DNA of 11,199 nt from NCBI GenBank assembly GCA_012522165.1, contig JAAYKZ010000353.1, positions 1 through 11,199 of the forward strand, read 5' to 3'. Both the position numbers and the translations under genes were made by a program. Below, piece after piece: positions 1-7,489 of the stretch; position 1 is the first letter of the stretch, and each line of letters begins with the position of its first letter. The stretch comes from Clostridiales bacterium (GTDB taxonomy: Bacteria > Bacillota > Clostridia > Caldicoprobacterales > UBA3941). The notes below the pieces were generated by a model. It was not told the origin of the DNA. It did no database searches and saw nothing but the letters and a program-made list of their open reading frames with translations.

Positions 1-989
1 CTCTTTTTCCTTATATACTCCCCATTCATCCATCTAAGCTTATTGACGTCAAATACTGCTGGAGACTTGTTTAGTCCTTTTATATTAAAATTTTCTACAA
101 GCTCCTCTAAAGTAAAGAATTCCTGCTCCGTGCCGGGACTCCATCCCAGTAGTGCTATATAGTTTATAATAGCTTCAGGCAGATATCCCTTCTCATAAAA
201 GTCCTCAAATGAGGCATCCCCTTCTCTCTTGCTAAGCTTCTTACCTCCCTCTTTCATGATAAGAGGCAAATGAACATAGGTGGGAATTTCCCATCCAAAA
301 GATTCATAAATAAGATTATATTTAGGTGTTGAGGACAAATACTCGCTACCTCTAACAACATGAGTTATTTTCATTAAATTATCATCTATTACATTGGCAA
401 AATTATAGGTGGGCAGCCCATCGCTTTTTAAAAGAACCCCTTCATCCAGCTCTTCATTGTCTACAGTAATAGTACCATATACGGCGTCTACAAAGGTAGT
501 CTGGCCTGCTTCAGGAATCCTTTGTCTAATGACATATGGCTCACCTGCAGCTAATTTGGCCTCTACCTCTTCTTTAGTAAGCCCTTTCCAATGACCGTCA
601 TATATAAAGGTTGTATTGTTTTTTTCATCTTCTTCTCTTAGTTTATCCAGTCTTTCCTTAGAACAGAAGCAATAATAGGCTCCTCCTAATTCCACCAACT
701 GTTCAGCATATTTCTTGTATATATCTTTACGCTCACTTTGAACATAGGGACCATAGGGCCCGCCTATATCAGGGCCTTCGTCATGCTGCAATCCTACCAA
801 TTCTAGGGTTTTATAAATAACATCTACCGCTCCCTCTACATACCTCTTCTGATCCGTATCCTCTATTCTCAATATAAATTTACCGCCAGCATTCTTTGCT
901 ATAAGGTAAGTATAAAGAGCAGTTCTAAGGTTTCCGATATGCATATATCCTGTAGGACTGGGGGCAAACCGGGTTCTTACTTCCTTCAA
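1..989 (-). CDS. gltX: Glutamyl-tRNA synthetase (GluRS), N-terminal 329 residues, cut by window start
   Basis: Cytoplasmic class I aminoacyl-tRNA synthetase that charges tRNA with glutamate using ATP. I translated the frame by hand: it is open without a stop from the start codon to the window edge. Visible family motifs are the ATP-binding APSPTGYMHIGN block (HIGH-type, residues 9-20), the RIEDTD motif (41-46), the VVRGSEYL block (211-218) and the KMSKS equivalent KLSKR (251-255). The C-terminal anticodon-binding part (family length about 480-500 aa) lies outside the window. The start is TTG: an in-frame TAG lies five codons upstream, no ATG or GTG lies between, and an AGGAGG sits 8 nt before the TTG. 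One oddity is that the zinc-type CFC pair (107-109) is kept, while the usual downstream Cys after DGH is Trp134. It lies 82 bp after glnS on the same strand, so co-transcription is likely. GluRS identity is secure; whether the organism has a second GluRS cannot be seen. Confidence 0.96.
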   Translation of the reverse strand, partial: MKEVRTRFAPSPTGYMHIGNLRTALYTYLIAKNAGGKFILRIEDTDQKRYVEGAVDVIYKTLELVGLQHDEGPDIGGPYGPYVQSERKDIYKKYAEQLVELGGAYYCFCSKERLDKLREEDEKNNTTFIYDGHWKGLTKEEVEAKLAAGEPYVIRQRIPEAGQTTFVDAVYGTITVDNEELDEGVLLKSDGLPTYNFANVIDDNLMKITHVVRGSEYLSSTPKYNLIYESFGWEIPTYVHLPLIMKEGGKKLSKREGDASFEDFYEKGYLPEAIINYIALLGWSPGTEQEFFTLEELVENFNIKGLNKSPAVFDVNKLRWMNGEYIRKK

Positions 990-997
990 TCTTATAA

Positions 998-1003
998 CCT
1001 CCT
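998..1003 (-). promoter_or_regulatory. Ribosome binding site of gltX (fixes a TTG start)
   Basis: A perfect AGGAGG on the minus strand ends 8 nt before the TTG at 989-987. Since an upstream in-frame TAG closes the frame and no other start codon is available, this site makes the TTG start close to certain. Confidence 0.85.
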
Positions 1004-1023
1004 ATTTTTCATATTCAAATAAT

Positions 1024-1059
1024 AGAGCCTCCCATCCTAATTATAGAACGAAAGGCTCT
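1024..1059 (-). other. Intergenic inverted repeat between glnS and gltX
   Basis: AGAGCCT at 1024-1030 pairs perfectly with AGGCTCT at 1053-1059, leaving a 22-nt loop. On the minus strand the hairpin is followed by ATTATTT rather than a clean T-run. It could be a weak terminator, an mRNA-processing or stability hairpin that partly uncouples gltX from glnS, or chance. A TATAAT occurs in the loop on the minus strand (1045-1040) but has no recognisable -35 partner. The segment is too short and lacks the motifs for a T-box leader. Confidence 0.35.
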
Positions 1060-1071
1060 TACCTATTCCTT

Positions 1072-2748
1072 CTACTTATTGGGTTTGTAGGAGCTCTTCA
1101 AAGACACAATTTCATTAAATACCAAATTATCCGGTGTAGAATCCTTTATATCGGTAAAGAAATAGCCTTTTCTAATAAATTGGAAACGCTTGCCTGTTTC
1201 TACTCCCTTTAAGGAGGGCTCCACATAACCTTGCATTACCTTTATAGAGTCTGGATTATACTCCATCTCGCCCTCTTCATTCTCTACAAAGAGATAATCA
1301 TATAACCTGATTGTAGCAGGTACTGCATGCTGAGCCGAAACCCAATGAAGAGTTCCCTTTACCTTTCTATTGGCTGAGCCTGAGCCGCTCTTTGTATCTG
1401 GATCGTAAGTACAATGTACTTCTATAACCTCTCCAGTCTCTGGATCTTTCACTACATCATCGCATCGGATTATATAAGCGTTTCTTAAACGTACCTCTTT
1501 ACCTGGACTTAAACGGAAAAATTTCTTAGGAGGATTTTCCATAAAGTCTTCTTTTTCTATATATAAGACTCTAGAGAAGGGCACCTCCCTAGTTCCGGCC
1601 GTTGGGTCCTGAGGATTATTATTCACTTCTAAATATTCTACCTTATCTTCAGGGTAGTTGGTTATAACCAATTTAAGGGGATCTATAACTCCCATCACCC
1701 TTGGAGCAGTTTGGTTTAGTTCCTCTCTTATACAATGCTCCAATAGGGCCACATCTACTACGCTGTTTGTTTTTGCAATACCTACCCGTTCTGCAAAATC
1801 CCTAATAGAGGATGGGGTGTATCCTCTCCTTCTCAGACCTGAAATAGTGGGCATTCTTGGATCATCCCAGCCATCTACCTTACCCTCTTCTACCAGTACC
1901 CTAAGTTTTCGCTTACTCATTACAGTATTGGTAAGCTCTAGTCTGGCAAACTCTATCTGTACTGGAGGATTTGGAAAGAGCCCTATCTCTTTTAACACCC
2001 ATTCATATAAGGGCCTATGATCTTCAAATTCCAAGGTACATAATGAATGAGTTATATTTTCCAAAGCATCGGATATGGGATGAGCATAGTCGTACATGGG
2101 ATAAATACACCATTTATCTCCAGTTCTATGATGGGGAATATAGGCAATCCTATAGATCACTGGGTCTCGCATATTCATATTGGGTGAAGCCATATCTATC
2201 TTTGCTCTTAATACCTTTGAACCTTCTTCAAATTCCCCCGCCTTCATTCTCTCAAAGAGTTCCAGGTTTTCTTCTACAGAACGATCTCTATAGGGACTAT
2301 TTTTGCCAGGCTCTGTCAAAGTCCCCCTATACTCCCTAATCTCTTCTGGTGATAGATCATCAACATAAGCTTTGCCTTTCTTTATAAGGAGAACAGCATA
2401 TTCATACATCTTATCAAAATAATCTGATGCAAAGTAGAGCCTATCTTCCCAGTCAAAGCCCAACCATTTTACATCTTCTTTAATAGACTCAATGTATTCA
2501 ACATCTTCTTTCGCCGGGTTTGTATCATCAAAGCGTAGGTTGCATAATCCATTATACTTAGCTGCCGTTCCAAAGTTTAAGCATATGGATTTAGCATGTC
2601 CTATATGAAGATATCCATTGGGCTCTGGTGGAAATCTAGTATGTACCCTATCATATACTCCTTCTTCCAAATGTTTGTCGATAATATCATGGATGAAGTT
2701 ACTGCCTATGTTTACTTCCACATTACTTATATCCTTGTTTTTATCCAT
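1072..2748 (-). CDS. glnS: Glutaminyl-tRNA synthetase (GlnRS)
   Basis: Charges tRNA-Gln directly with glutamine (class I synthetase, cytoplasm). The 558-residue product has the GlnRS-specific PEPNGYLHIGHAKS block (HIGH at 48-51), RFDDTNP (72-78), VMSKRKL (KMSKS equivalent, 276-282) and the DDPRMPTISGLRRRGY block (295-310). The two-lobed beta-barrel anticodon-binding region follows, including the KEVRLRNAYII and KVKGTLHWVSA segments. Length and motifs match the full-length E. coli-type enzyme and distinguish it from GluRS. The frame also has an ATG at 2769, but the Shine-Dalgarno lies downstream of that codon, so the start is the ATG at 2748. In established knowledge, many Bacillota lack GlnRS and make Gln-tRNA by GatCAB amidation of Glu-tRNA, so a dedicated GlnRS next to GluRS is notable. 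Probably first gene of a glnS-gltX operon driven by the promoter at 2839-2867. Confidence 0.97.
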   Translation of the reverse strand: MDKNKDISNVEVNIGSNFIHDIIDKHLEEGVYDRVHTRFPPEPNGYLHIGHAKSICLNFGTAAKYNGLCNLRFDDTNPAKEDVEYIESIKEDVKWLGFDWEDRLYFASDYFDKMYEYAVLLIKKGKAYVDDLSPEEIREYRGTLTEPGKNSPYRDRSVEENLELFERMKAGEFEEGSKVLRAKIDMASPNMNMRDPVIYRIAYIPHHRTGDKWCIYPMYDYAHPISDALENITHSLCTLEFEDHRPLYEWVLKEIGLFPNPPVQIEFARLELTNTVMSKRKLRVLVEEGKVDGWDDPRMPTISGLRRRGYTPSSIRDFAERVGIAKTNSVVDVALLEHCIREELNQTAPRVMGVIDPLKLVITNYPEDKVEYLEVNNNPQDPTAGTREVPFSRVLYIEKEDFMENPPKKFFRLSPGKEVRLRNAYIIRCDDVVKDPETGEVIEVHCTYDPDTKSGSGSANRKVKGTLHWVSAQHAVPATIRLYDYLFVENEEGEMEYNPDSIKVMQGYVEPSLKGVETGKRFQFIRKGYFFTDIKDSTPDNLVFNEIVSLKSSYKPNK

Positions 2749-2753
2749 ATGTT

Positions 2754-2764
2754 TCCTTCTCCTT
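2754..2764 (-). promoter_or_regulatory. Ribosome binding site of glnS (decides the start)
   Basis: On the minus strand AAGGAG (2764-2759) runs into GAAGGA (2759-2754), 5-10 nt before the ATG at 2748. The in-frame ATG at 2769 lies upstream of this site and has no Shine-Dalgarno of its own, so the shorter 558-residue protein is preferred. Confidence 0.75.
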
Positions 2765-2838
2765 ATCATTAATTACTATCTATTTTAATTCATATCTTAC
2801 ATTTTCATCACTATTTCAATGCTATTCATTTTTCTTTT

Positions 2839-2867
2839 ATTCTACCATTATTTAAATTTTTCATCAA
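2839..2867 (-). promoter_or_regulatory. Sigma-A-type promoter for glnS(-gltX)
   Basis: On the minus strand a TTGATG (-35, 2867-2862) is separated by exactly 17 bp from TAGAAT (-10, 2844-2839). The implied start near 2832 leaves a leader of about 80 nt, too short to hold a T-box aminoacylation-sensing leader. Assigned by eye against the consensus TTGACA-17-TATAAT (4 of 6 and 5 of 6 matches). Confidence 0.65.
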
Positions 2868-2895
2868 CTGCGCCCTATTATTTTTCTACTCATTA

Positions 2896-2904
2896 TGGTA
2901 TCAT
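2896..2904 (+). promoter_or_regulatory. Possible extended -10 promoter for argS-murG
   Basis: TG at 2896-2897, one base, then TATCAT (2899-2904) fits an extended -10 element. The -35 region 17 bp upstream is not recognisable. An alternative -10, TATGAT at 2915-2920, is a good match but also lacks a -35. The leader would be about 30-40 nt. The unit clearly needs a promoter in this divergent gap; which hexamer is used is uncertain. Confidence 0.3.
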
Positions 2905-2949
2905 ATTTACTAAGTATGATTGAATAATTTTAGGTTAAGGAGTATAAAT

Positions 2950-4650
2950 ATGCTGGATATAAAACTAATGATATCGGATCTTTTAGCAAAAAAAATTCCT
3001 AGTCTAAATAGTGAGGATATATACAATATGCTAGAATATCCCCCAGACGATAAGATGGGGGACGTAGCCTTACCCTGTTTTAAACTAAGCAGGATTCTAC
3101 GTAAATCCCCTATCCAAATAGCTGAAGAACTAGTTGAAGAAATACCAACCAATCCTAGAATTGAAAAGGTAGAAGCTGTATCTGGATATTTAAACTTTTT
3201 CCTAGACAAAAAGACCTTTATTGAAGATGTGCTGTCCACCGTATTAAAGAAGCAAGATAGCTACGGGGCAAGGGATATTGGTAAAGGAAAAAATATTGTA
3301 ATTGACTATTCAGCACCCAATATAGCAAAACCTTTTCATATAGGACATCTACGTTCAACAGCCATAGGAAACTCTTTATATAAGATTTTTAAATTTTTAG
3401 GCTATAACCCCATTGGAGTTAACCACCTGGGTGATTGGGGAACCCAGTTTGGTAAGCTTATAGTAGCTTATAAAAAATGGGGCTCCAAAGAAGCCATAGA
3501 AAAAGGCGGCATCAAAGAGCTTATGGCCATATATGTAAAGTTCCACGAAGAAGCAGAAAAAGCTCCTGCCTTAGAAGATGAGGCTAGACAATGGTTTGTA
3601 AAAATGGAGCAGGGAGACAAGGAAGCACTAGAGCTGTGGCAATGGTTTAAAGATATTAGTCTTAAGGAATTCAATAAGGTATACGATCTTTTAGGTATTA
3701 AATTTGACTCCTATGCTGGTGAAAGTTTTTATGAAGATAAGATGCCTGCTGTTATTGAAGAGCTTAAGGAAAAGAATTTACTTACTGAGAGCGAAGGCGC
3801 TATGATAGTGGATTTAGAGGAATACGATATGCCTCCTTGCCTAATCATAAAAAAGGACGGAAGTACCCTGTATGCCACTAGGGATATAGCAGCCGCTATA
3901 TATCGCAAAAAAACCTATGATTTTGAAAAGTGTATATACGTTACTGGTGCAGCACAAAGCCTCCATTTTAGGCAGTGGTTTAAAGTTATTGAACTTATGG
4001 GATATGATTGGCATGACCAGCTAATCCATGTTCCCTTTGGTATTGTAAGCCTAGGGGGCGAAAAGCTGGCTACCCGCACTGGTAAAGTTGTGTTGTTAGA
4101 AGACATTCTAGACCAAGCTATAAATAAAACTTTAGATATTATAAACCAAAAGAATCCTAATCTTGAAAACAAAGAAGAAATAGCACGCCAGATGGGTGTG
4201 GGAGCAGTAGTCTTTAGTGATCTTAGTAATAATAGAATAAAAGATGTATCCTTCTCCTGGGATGAGATACTCAACTTTGATGGAGAAACCGGGCCCTATG
4301 TACAATACACTCATGCTAGGGCATGCAGCCTACTTAGAAAAGCTGAAAAAGAGGTTGATCCAAACTTCAACCCTGCCCTTTTATCCACTGAAGAAGAGTT
4401 TAAAGTAGCAAAAGCCCTGTATCTATTCCCAGATAAAATAATGACAGCAATGAAGGAACTCGAGCCTTCTATTATTACCCGTTATTTAGTTGATCTGGCT
4501 CAGGACTTTAATCGTTTCTATCATGAACATCCTATATTGGTAGAAGATGAGGTTCTGAGAAATGCAAGACTAGCCCTTGTTTTTGCGGTGAAATATACCC
4601 TTAAAAATGGATTACAGCTTATAGGGTTAAGTGCACCTGAAAGAGTCTAA
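2950..4650 (+). CDS. argS: Arginyl-tRNA synthetase (ArgRS)
   Basis: Charges tRNA-Arg with arginine (class I synthetase, cytoplasm; unlike most class I enzymes the family needs tRNA for activation). The 566-residue product shows the N-terminal Add-1 domain that recognises the tRNA elbow (about 1-100), the SAPNIAKPFHIGHLRST block (HIGH at 130-133), NHLGDWGTQFGKL (158-170), LYATRDIAAAIYR (307-319), a degenerate KMSKS, ATRTGK (374-379), and the DALR-type anticodon-binding domain starting near YVQYTHARA (450-458) and ending in the typical APER. Length is normal. The frame is open from a TTG at 2920, but AAGGAG (2937-2942) sits 7 nt before the ATG at 2950, so that ATG is chosen. It diverges from glnS, and murG follows after 16 nt, so the two are probably one transcript. 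Confidence 0.97.
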   Translation: MLDIKLMISDLLAKKIPSLNSEDIYNMLEYPPDDKMGDVALPCFKLSRILRKSPIQIAEELVEEIPTNPRIEKVEAVSGYLNFFLDKKTFIEDVLSTVLKKQDSYGARDIGKGKNIVIDYSAPNIAKPFHIGHLRSTAIGNSLYKIFKFLGYNPIGVNHLGDWGTQFGKLIVAYKKWGSKEAIEKGGIKELMAIYVKFHEEAEKAPALEDEARQWFVKMEQGDKEALELWQWFKDISLKEFNKVYDLLGIKFDSYAGESFYEDKMPAVIEELKEKNLLTESEGAMIVDLEEYDMPPCLIIKKDGSTLYATRDIAAAIYRKKTYDFEKCIYVTGAAQSLHFRQWFKVIELMGYDWHDQLIHVPFGIVSLGGEKLATRTGKVVLLEDILDQAINKTLDIINQKNPNLENKEEIARQMGVGAVVFSDLSNNRIKDVSFSWDEILNFDGETGPYVQYTHARACSLLRKAEKEVDPNFNPALLSTEEEFKVAKALYLFPDKIMTAMKELEPSIITRYLVDLAQDFNRFYHEHPILVEDEVLRNARLALVFAVKYTLKNGLQLIGLSAPERV

Positions 4651-4651
4651 T

Positions 4652-4657
4652 AGGAGG
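4652..4657 (+). promoter_or_regulatory. Ribosome binding site of murG (fixes a TTG start)
   Basis: A perfect AGGAGG directly follows the argS stop codon and lies 9 nt before the TTG at 4667. The frame also has an upstream GTG at 4631 inside argS, but that would add 12 residues not typical of MurG. The protein from the TTG begins KRIVLTGGGTAGH, exactly where MurG proteins usually begin. Confidence 0.8.
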
Positions 4658-4666
4658 TTTCTAGTA

Positions 4667-5734
4667 TTGAAGAGAATAGTTTTAACTGGAGGTGGCACTG
4701 CCGGCCATGTAACACCCAATATAGCGCTAATTCCAGAACTAAAAAAAGAAGGCTGGGATATACATTATATTGGTACCGAAAATGGCATAGAACACAGCCT
4801 TATATCTAAAGAAAAAGATGTCACCTACCATATAATAAACTCAGGAAAACTTAGAAGGTATATGGATATCAAAAATTTTACCGATCCTTTTAGGGTAGTT
4901 CATGGAGTGGGTCAATCCATAAACTTAATTCGAAAATTAAAGCCAAATATTATTTTTTCCAAGGGCGGCTTTGTTTCGGTCCCGGTAGTACTGGGAGGTT
5001 GGGCTAACAGGGTGCCTATTATAATCCATGAATCGGATATTACTCCCGGCCTGGCCAATAAAATATCCTTCCCCTTTGCCTCCAAGGTCTGTACTGCATT
5101 TCCAGAGACTGTACAACATTTTAAGGGAGACAAGGGTATCTATGCTGGCATTCCTCTGCGCAAAGAATTACTGGCAGGAGATGCTGAATTAGGTAGAAAA
5201 ATTTGTGGGTTTAAAGATAAAAAACCTGTGCTTATGGTTATGGGAGGCAGTTTGGGAGCAGTTGCCATAAATAAGTTGATACGTAATATATTAGGCAGGC
5301 TAATTAGCCGTTTCAATGTAGTTCATTTATGTGGCAAGAATAATTTGGACACATCCCTCATGGATGTTCCTCAATATAAACAGTTTGAATATGTAAGCGA
5401 AGAACTTCCCCATATAATGGCCATGGCTAGCCTTATTGTATCCCGGGCTGGAGCCAATTCTATATACGAATTTTTAGCTCTTAAAAAACCCAATATACTA
5501 ATCCCACTACCTTTAAGCGCTAGCAGAGGTGACCAAATACTAAATGCCCAGTCCTTTGAAAGACAAGGTTTTAGCAAGGTCTTAGATCAAGACACTTTAA
5601 CCGAAGATGAACTTCTAATAGCCATATTAGATGTCTATGCCAACAGGCAAAAATATATAGATAATATGTCCAAAACTAATCATACAAAAAGTACTGAAAA
5701 AATTTTAGAACTGATTAACAAATTGGCTAAATAA
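4667..5734 (+). CDS. murG: UDP-GlcNAc:lipid I GlcNAc transferase (MurG)
   Basis: Adds N-acetylglucosamine from UDP-GlcNAc to lipid I to make lipid II, the last cytoplasmic-face step of peptidoglycan precursor synthesis; a peripheral membrane GT-B enzyme. The 355-residue product shows the N-terminal glycine loop GGGTAGHVTPN (8-18), KGGFVSVPVVLGG (99-111), the HESD motif (121-124), the second-domain loop MGGSLGA (192-198), and the donor-binding SRAGANSIYEFLALKKPNI (259-277) with SRGDQ (286-290). Length is normal for the family. The start is TTG, set by its ribosome binding site. It lies 16 nt after argS, not in a division/wall (dcw) cluster, and ends at a strong terminator. I cannot see whether another murG exists. 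HVTPN is a variant of the commoner HxxPA/HxxPG wording, and I see nothing suggesting loss of function. Confidence 0.94.
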   Translation: MKRIVLTGGGTAGHVTPNIALIPELKKEGWDIHYIGTENGIEHSLISKEKDVTYHIINSGKLRRYMDIKNFTDPFRVVHGVGQSINLIRKLKPNIIFSKGGFVSVPVVLGGWANRVPIIIHESDITPGLANKISFPFASKVCTAFPETVQHFKGDKGIYAGIPLRKELLAGDAELGRKICGFKDKKPVLMVMGGSLGAVAINKLIRNILGRLISRFNVVHLCGKNNLDTSLMDVPQYKQFEYVSEELPHIMAMASLIVSRAGANSIYEFLALKKPNILIPLPLSASRGDQILNAQSFERQGFSKVLDQDTLTEDELLIAILDVYANRQKYIDNMSKTNHTKSTEKILELINKLAK

Positions 5735-5769
5735 AACAAGGGGCCTGAACTTAAGCCCCTTGTTTTTTT
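5733..5769 (+). terminator. Strong intrinsic terminator after murG, probably bidirectional
   Basis: AAAACAAGGGGC (5733-5744) pairs perfectly with GCCCCTTGTTTT (5755-5766) around a 10-nt loop, and a run of seven T (5763-5769) follows. The left arm overlaps the murG stop codon. Read on the minus strand, the hairpin is followed by TTTTATTT, so it can also end the convergent LysM-G5 transcript, whose stop lies at 5806. Confidence 0.93.
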
Positions 5770-5805
5770 AGACTTTATTTCTCTATTTCTTCTTTTATTT
5801 CTCCT

Positions 5806-7299
5806 TTACATGCCCATAGCTCTTCTTACCATTGCCTGATGATCTGGATCCTGTCTGGGATTTCCATGTCCTTTACTACCATAAAAGTGTATACAGAAAT
5901 GTCCTGAGAATCCATTACCGCTAATGCTAGAGCCGCCATGGGGCATGCCGTTCATGGACGCTGCCATTTTCTTACCATTTACCTCAACTATAATGGCTTT
6001 TCTGCTCCAACTCCAAGAACCACCATAGATTTTCTTCATGATATCAGTATCCTTTTTAGTTAGAGGTTCACAGTCAGCGTGGTTAGTTCCTCCCCGCCTT
6101 TTTACATAAAAGGTCAATCCTGTATCTACATGAGTTACCTTTGCTGTGGAACCCCTAGCAAATATCTTATTAGCGCCTCCAAACCATGGAGTCATCTCTA
6201 TACCATTTCGTACAACGGGAGTATAGTCCCTAGATGAAGATGAGGAACTAGATGAAGATCTACTGCTAACCTTATTATTTGTCGTCTTTGGTTTAGGTCT
6301 TGATTTAGTACCTTCTTCTATAATTTCATTAACAGGTTCCTTAATGACTGTCTCTTTTATTACCTTCTTTTCCGTCTGCGTTCCATTTTCTCGAGTTATT
6401 AGATATTCTATCTCCTTCTCACCTTTGCTGCCCTCTTGTACTACTTTGGTTTCGCCCTTATATAACTTATCGCTTTTACGGACCTCTTTCTTAAAGTCTA
6501 TTTCTTCTTTTTCTGTAACCTTTTCCTCTGTAACAACAGTTATCAGGTTTTGTGGTGCAAATAATTTTAACTCCTGGCCCGGTTGAATAATTTCTCCCTC
6601 TAAGTCTGGATTTGCAGCATACAATTCATCTACTGTAGTATCATTTATATTTGCAATAGACCATAATGAATCCCCTTCCTTTACCACATAAGTTTTAAGG
6701 GATTCTGGTCCTTGAGTAATAGCATGAAAAGCACTGTCTATATCAAGAATCTCTTGATATGGTACCATATCTTGTTTTACAGATATACTCTCTTTAAACT
6801 CTACTTTCTCTAGTGATGCATCTTGCCTTTGTTCTATATCTTTCTGATAAGGTGTTTTAATCAATTCTAAAACTTCATTGATCTCTTGTTCGGTATTTAA
6901 ATAACAAACTACATTACCGTCTATAACCAGCCCATAGGCCATCTTCTTTATCTGTATAGCTTCCTCAATTGCCTTAGCTAGTTCCTGTTTATTAATTACA
7001 TGAGCTCCCCTATCTTCTTTAAAATATACGTCCCCTTCTATAGCATTATCTTCTTCATATTCACTTTTTATCTTGTCTATGACCTGATCATAGACCCGTA
7101 AGCTATGAGCAGGAAACTCCACCAAACCAATTTTTTGGTCATTTATGTACATTGAATAAACAGGACGCTTTACCTGCTGACTTTTATTAATATTAGAGTC
7201 ATTTACTGTTGCAATTTTTAAATTGGAGACGGTAAAGCCTGACAAAAGTACACTTAAAGATATAGGTATCAGTATCCTACCAATATTTCGACCTTTCAC
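5806..7299 (-). CDS. Exported LysM-G5 cell-wall protein with a His/Cys-rich C-terminal domain
   Basis: A 497-residue protein. In order: a short basic N-terminus plus hydrophobic stretch (about 9-22, signal peptide or anchor); a region seen in clostridial wall proteins, with the GLVIDGNVVCYLNTEQEINEVL segment (123-144); a LysM peptidoglycan-binding repeat beginning TYVVKEGDSLWSIA (203-216, to about 247); a G5-type beta-domain (about 252-330); a basic/Ser-rich linker with a nine-Ser run (348-356); and a C-terminal domain (about 367-497) with WFGGANKIFARG, RRGGTNHADCEPLT, GGSWSWSRKAIIV and MPHGG...SGHFCIHF. The last domain seems to recur in clostridial wall proteins, but I know no established function. 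Its His454/His467/Cys469 arrangement recalls L,D-transpeptidases. The GTG start is supported by AAGGAAGG 6 nt upstream. Role inferred: wall or spore-cortex-associated, outside the membrane. It is transcribed away from the neighbouring coat-like genes. Confidence 0.85.
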   Translation of the reverse strand: MKGRNIGRILIPISLSVLLSGFTVSNLKIATVNDSNINKSQQVKRPVYSMYINDQKIGLVEFPAHSLRVYDQVIDKIKSEYEEDNAIEGDVYFKEDRGAHVINKQELAKAIEEAIQIKKMAYGLVIDGNVVCYLNTEQEINEVLELIKTPYQKDIEQRQDASLEKVEFKESISVKQDMVPYQEILDIDSAFHAITQGPESLKTYVVKEGDSLWSIANINDTTVDELYAANPDLEGEIIQPGQELKLFAPQNLITVVTEEKVTEKEEIDFKKEVRKSDKLYKGETKVVQEGSKGEKEIEYLITRENGTQTEKKVIKETVIKEPVNEIIEEGTKSRPKPKTTNNKVSSRSSSSSSSSSRDYTPVVRNGIEMTPWFGGANKIFARGSTAKVTHVDTGLTFYVKRRGGTNHADCEPLTKKDTDIMKKIYGGSWSWSRKAIIVEVNGKKMAASMNGMPHGGSSISGNGFSGHFCIHFYGSKGHGNPRQDPDHQAMVRRAMGM

Positions 7300-7337
7300 T
7301 GCAATCCTTCCTTTTTACATATTATGTTAATTGATTT

Positions 7338-7366
7338 ATTACATAAATTTTACGGTTTTATTACAA
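7338..7366 (-). promoter_or_regulatory. Possible promoter for the LysM-G5 gene
   Basis: On the minus strand TTGTAA (7366-7361), a 17-bp spacer and TGTAAT (7343-7338) resemble a sigma-A promoter, with an implied leader of about 30 nt. The rest of the 190-bp divergent gap (7300-7489) is extremely A/T-rich, so chance hexamers are common there. No convincing promoter for the rightward coat-like pair could be chosen. Confidence 0.35.
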
Positions 7367-7489
7367 TATATATAGCATTCTACACCATTTTAAAAAATCC
7401 TTCTTTTTTTAAGAAATTATTTTATTCATAAATTTATTTTTTTAGGAGAATATAAGGACATCAGAATCTTTATATAGGAGGGATATGGA

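Noticed and set aside
990..1071. T-box or other riboswitch leader before gltX
   Set aside because: The gap is only 82 nt, with no T-box sequence, specifier loop or antiterminator pairing; just one 7-bp hairpin is visible.
1658..2339. Long open frames on the plus strand opposite glnS
   Set aside because: They lie wholly antisense to a clearly conserved synthetase, have no ribosome binding site or recognisable protein features, and are shadows of its codon pattern.
7391..7416. A-tract/T-tract hairpin as a terminator in the LysM-G5/coat gap
   Set aside because: Only A-T pairs would form, it has no GC stem, and both neighbouring genes are transcribed away from this gap, so no terminator is expected.
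7427..7434. Sigma-E-like -10 (CATAAATT) for the coat-like operon
   Set aside because: It matches the sporulation -10 consensus in 7 of 8 positions, but no ATA-type -35 lies 14-15 bp upstream, and the region is so A/T-rich that such matches are expected by chance.
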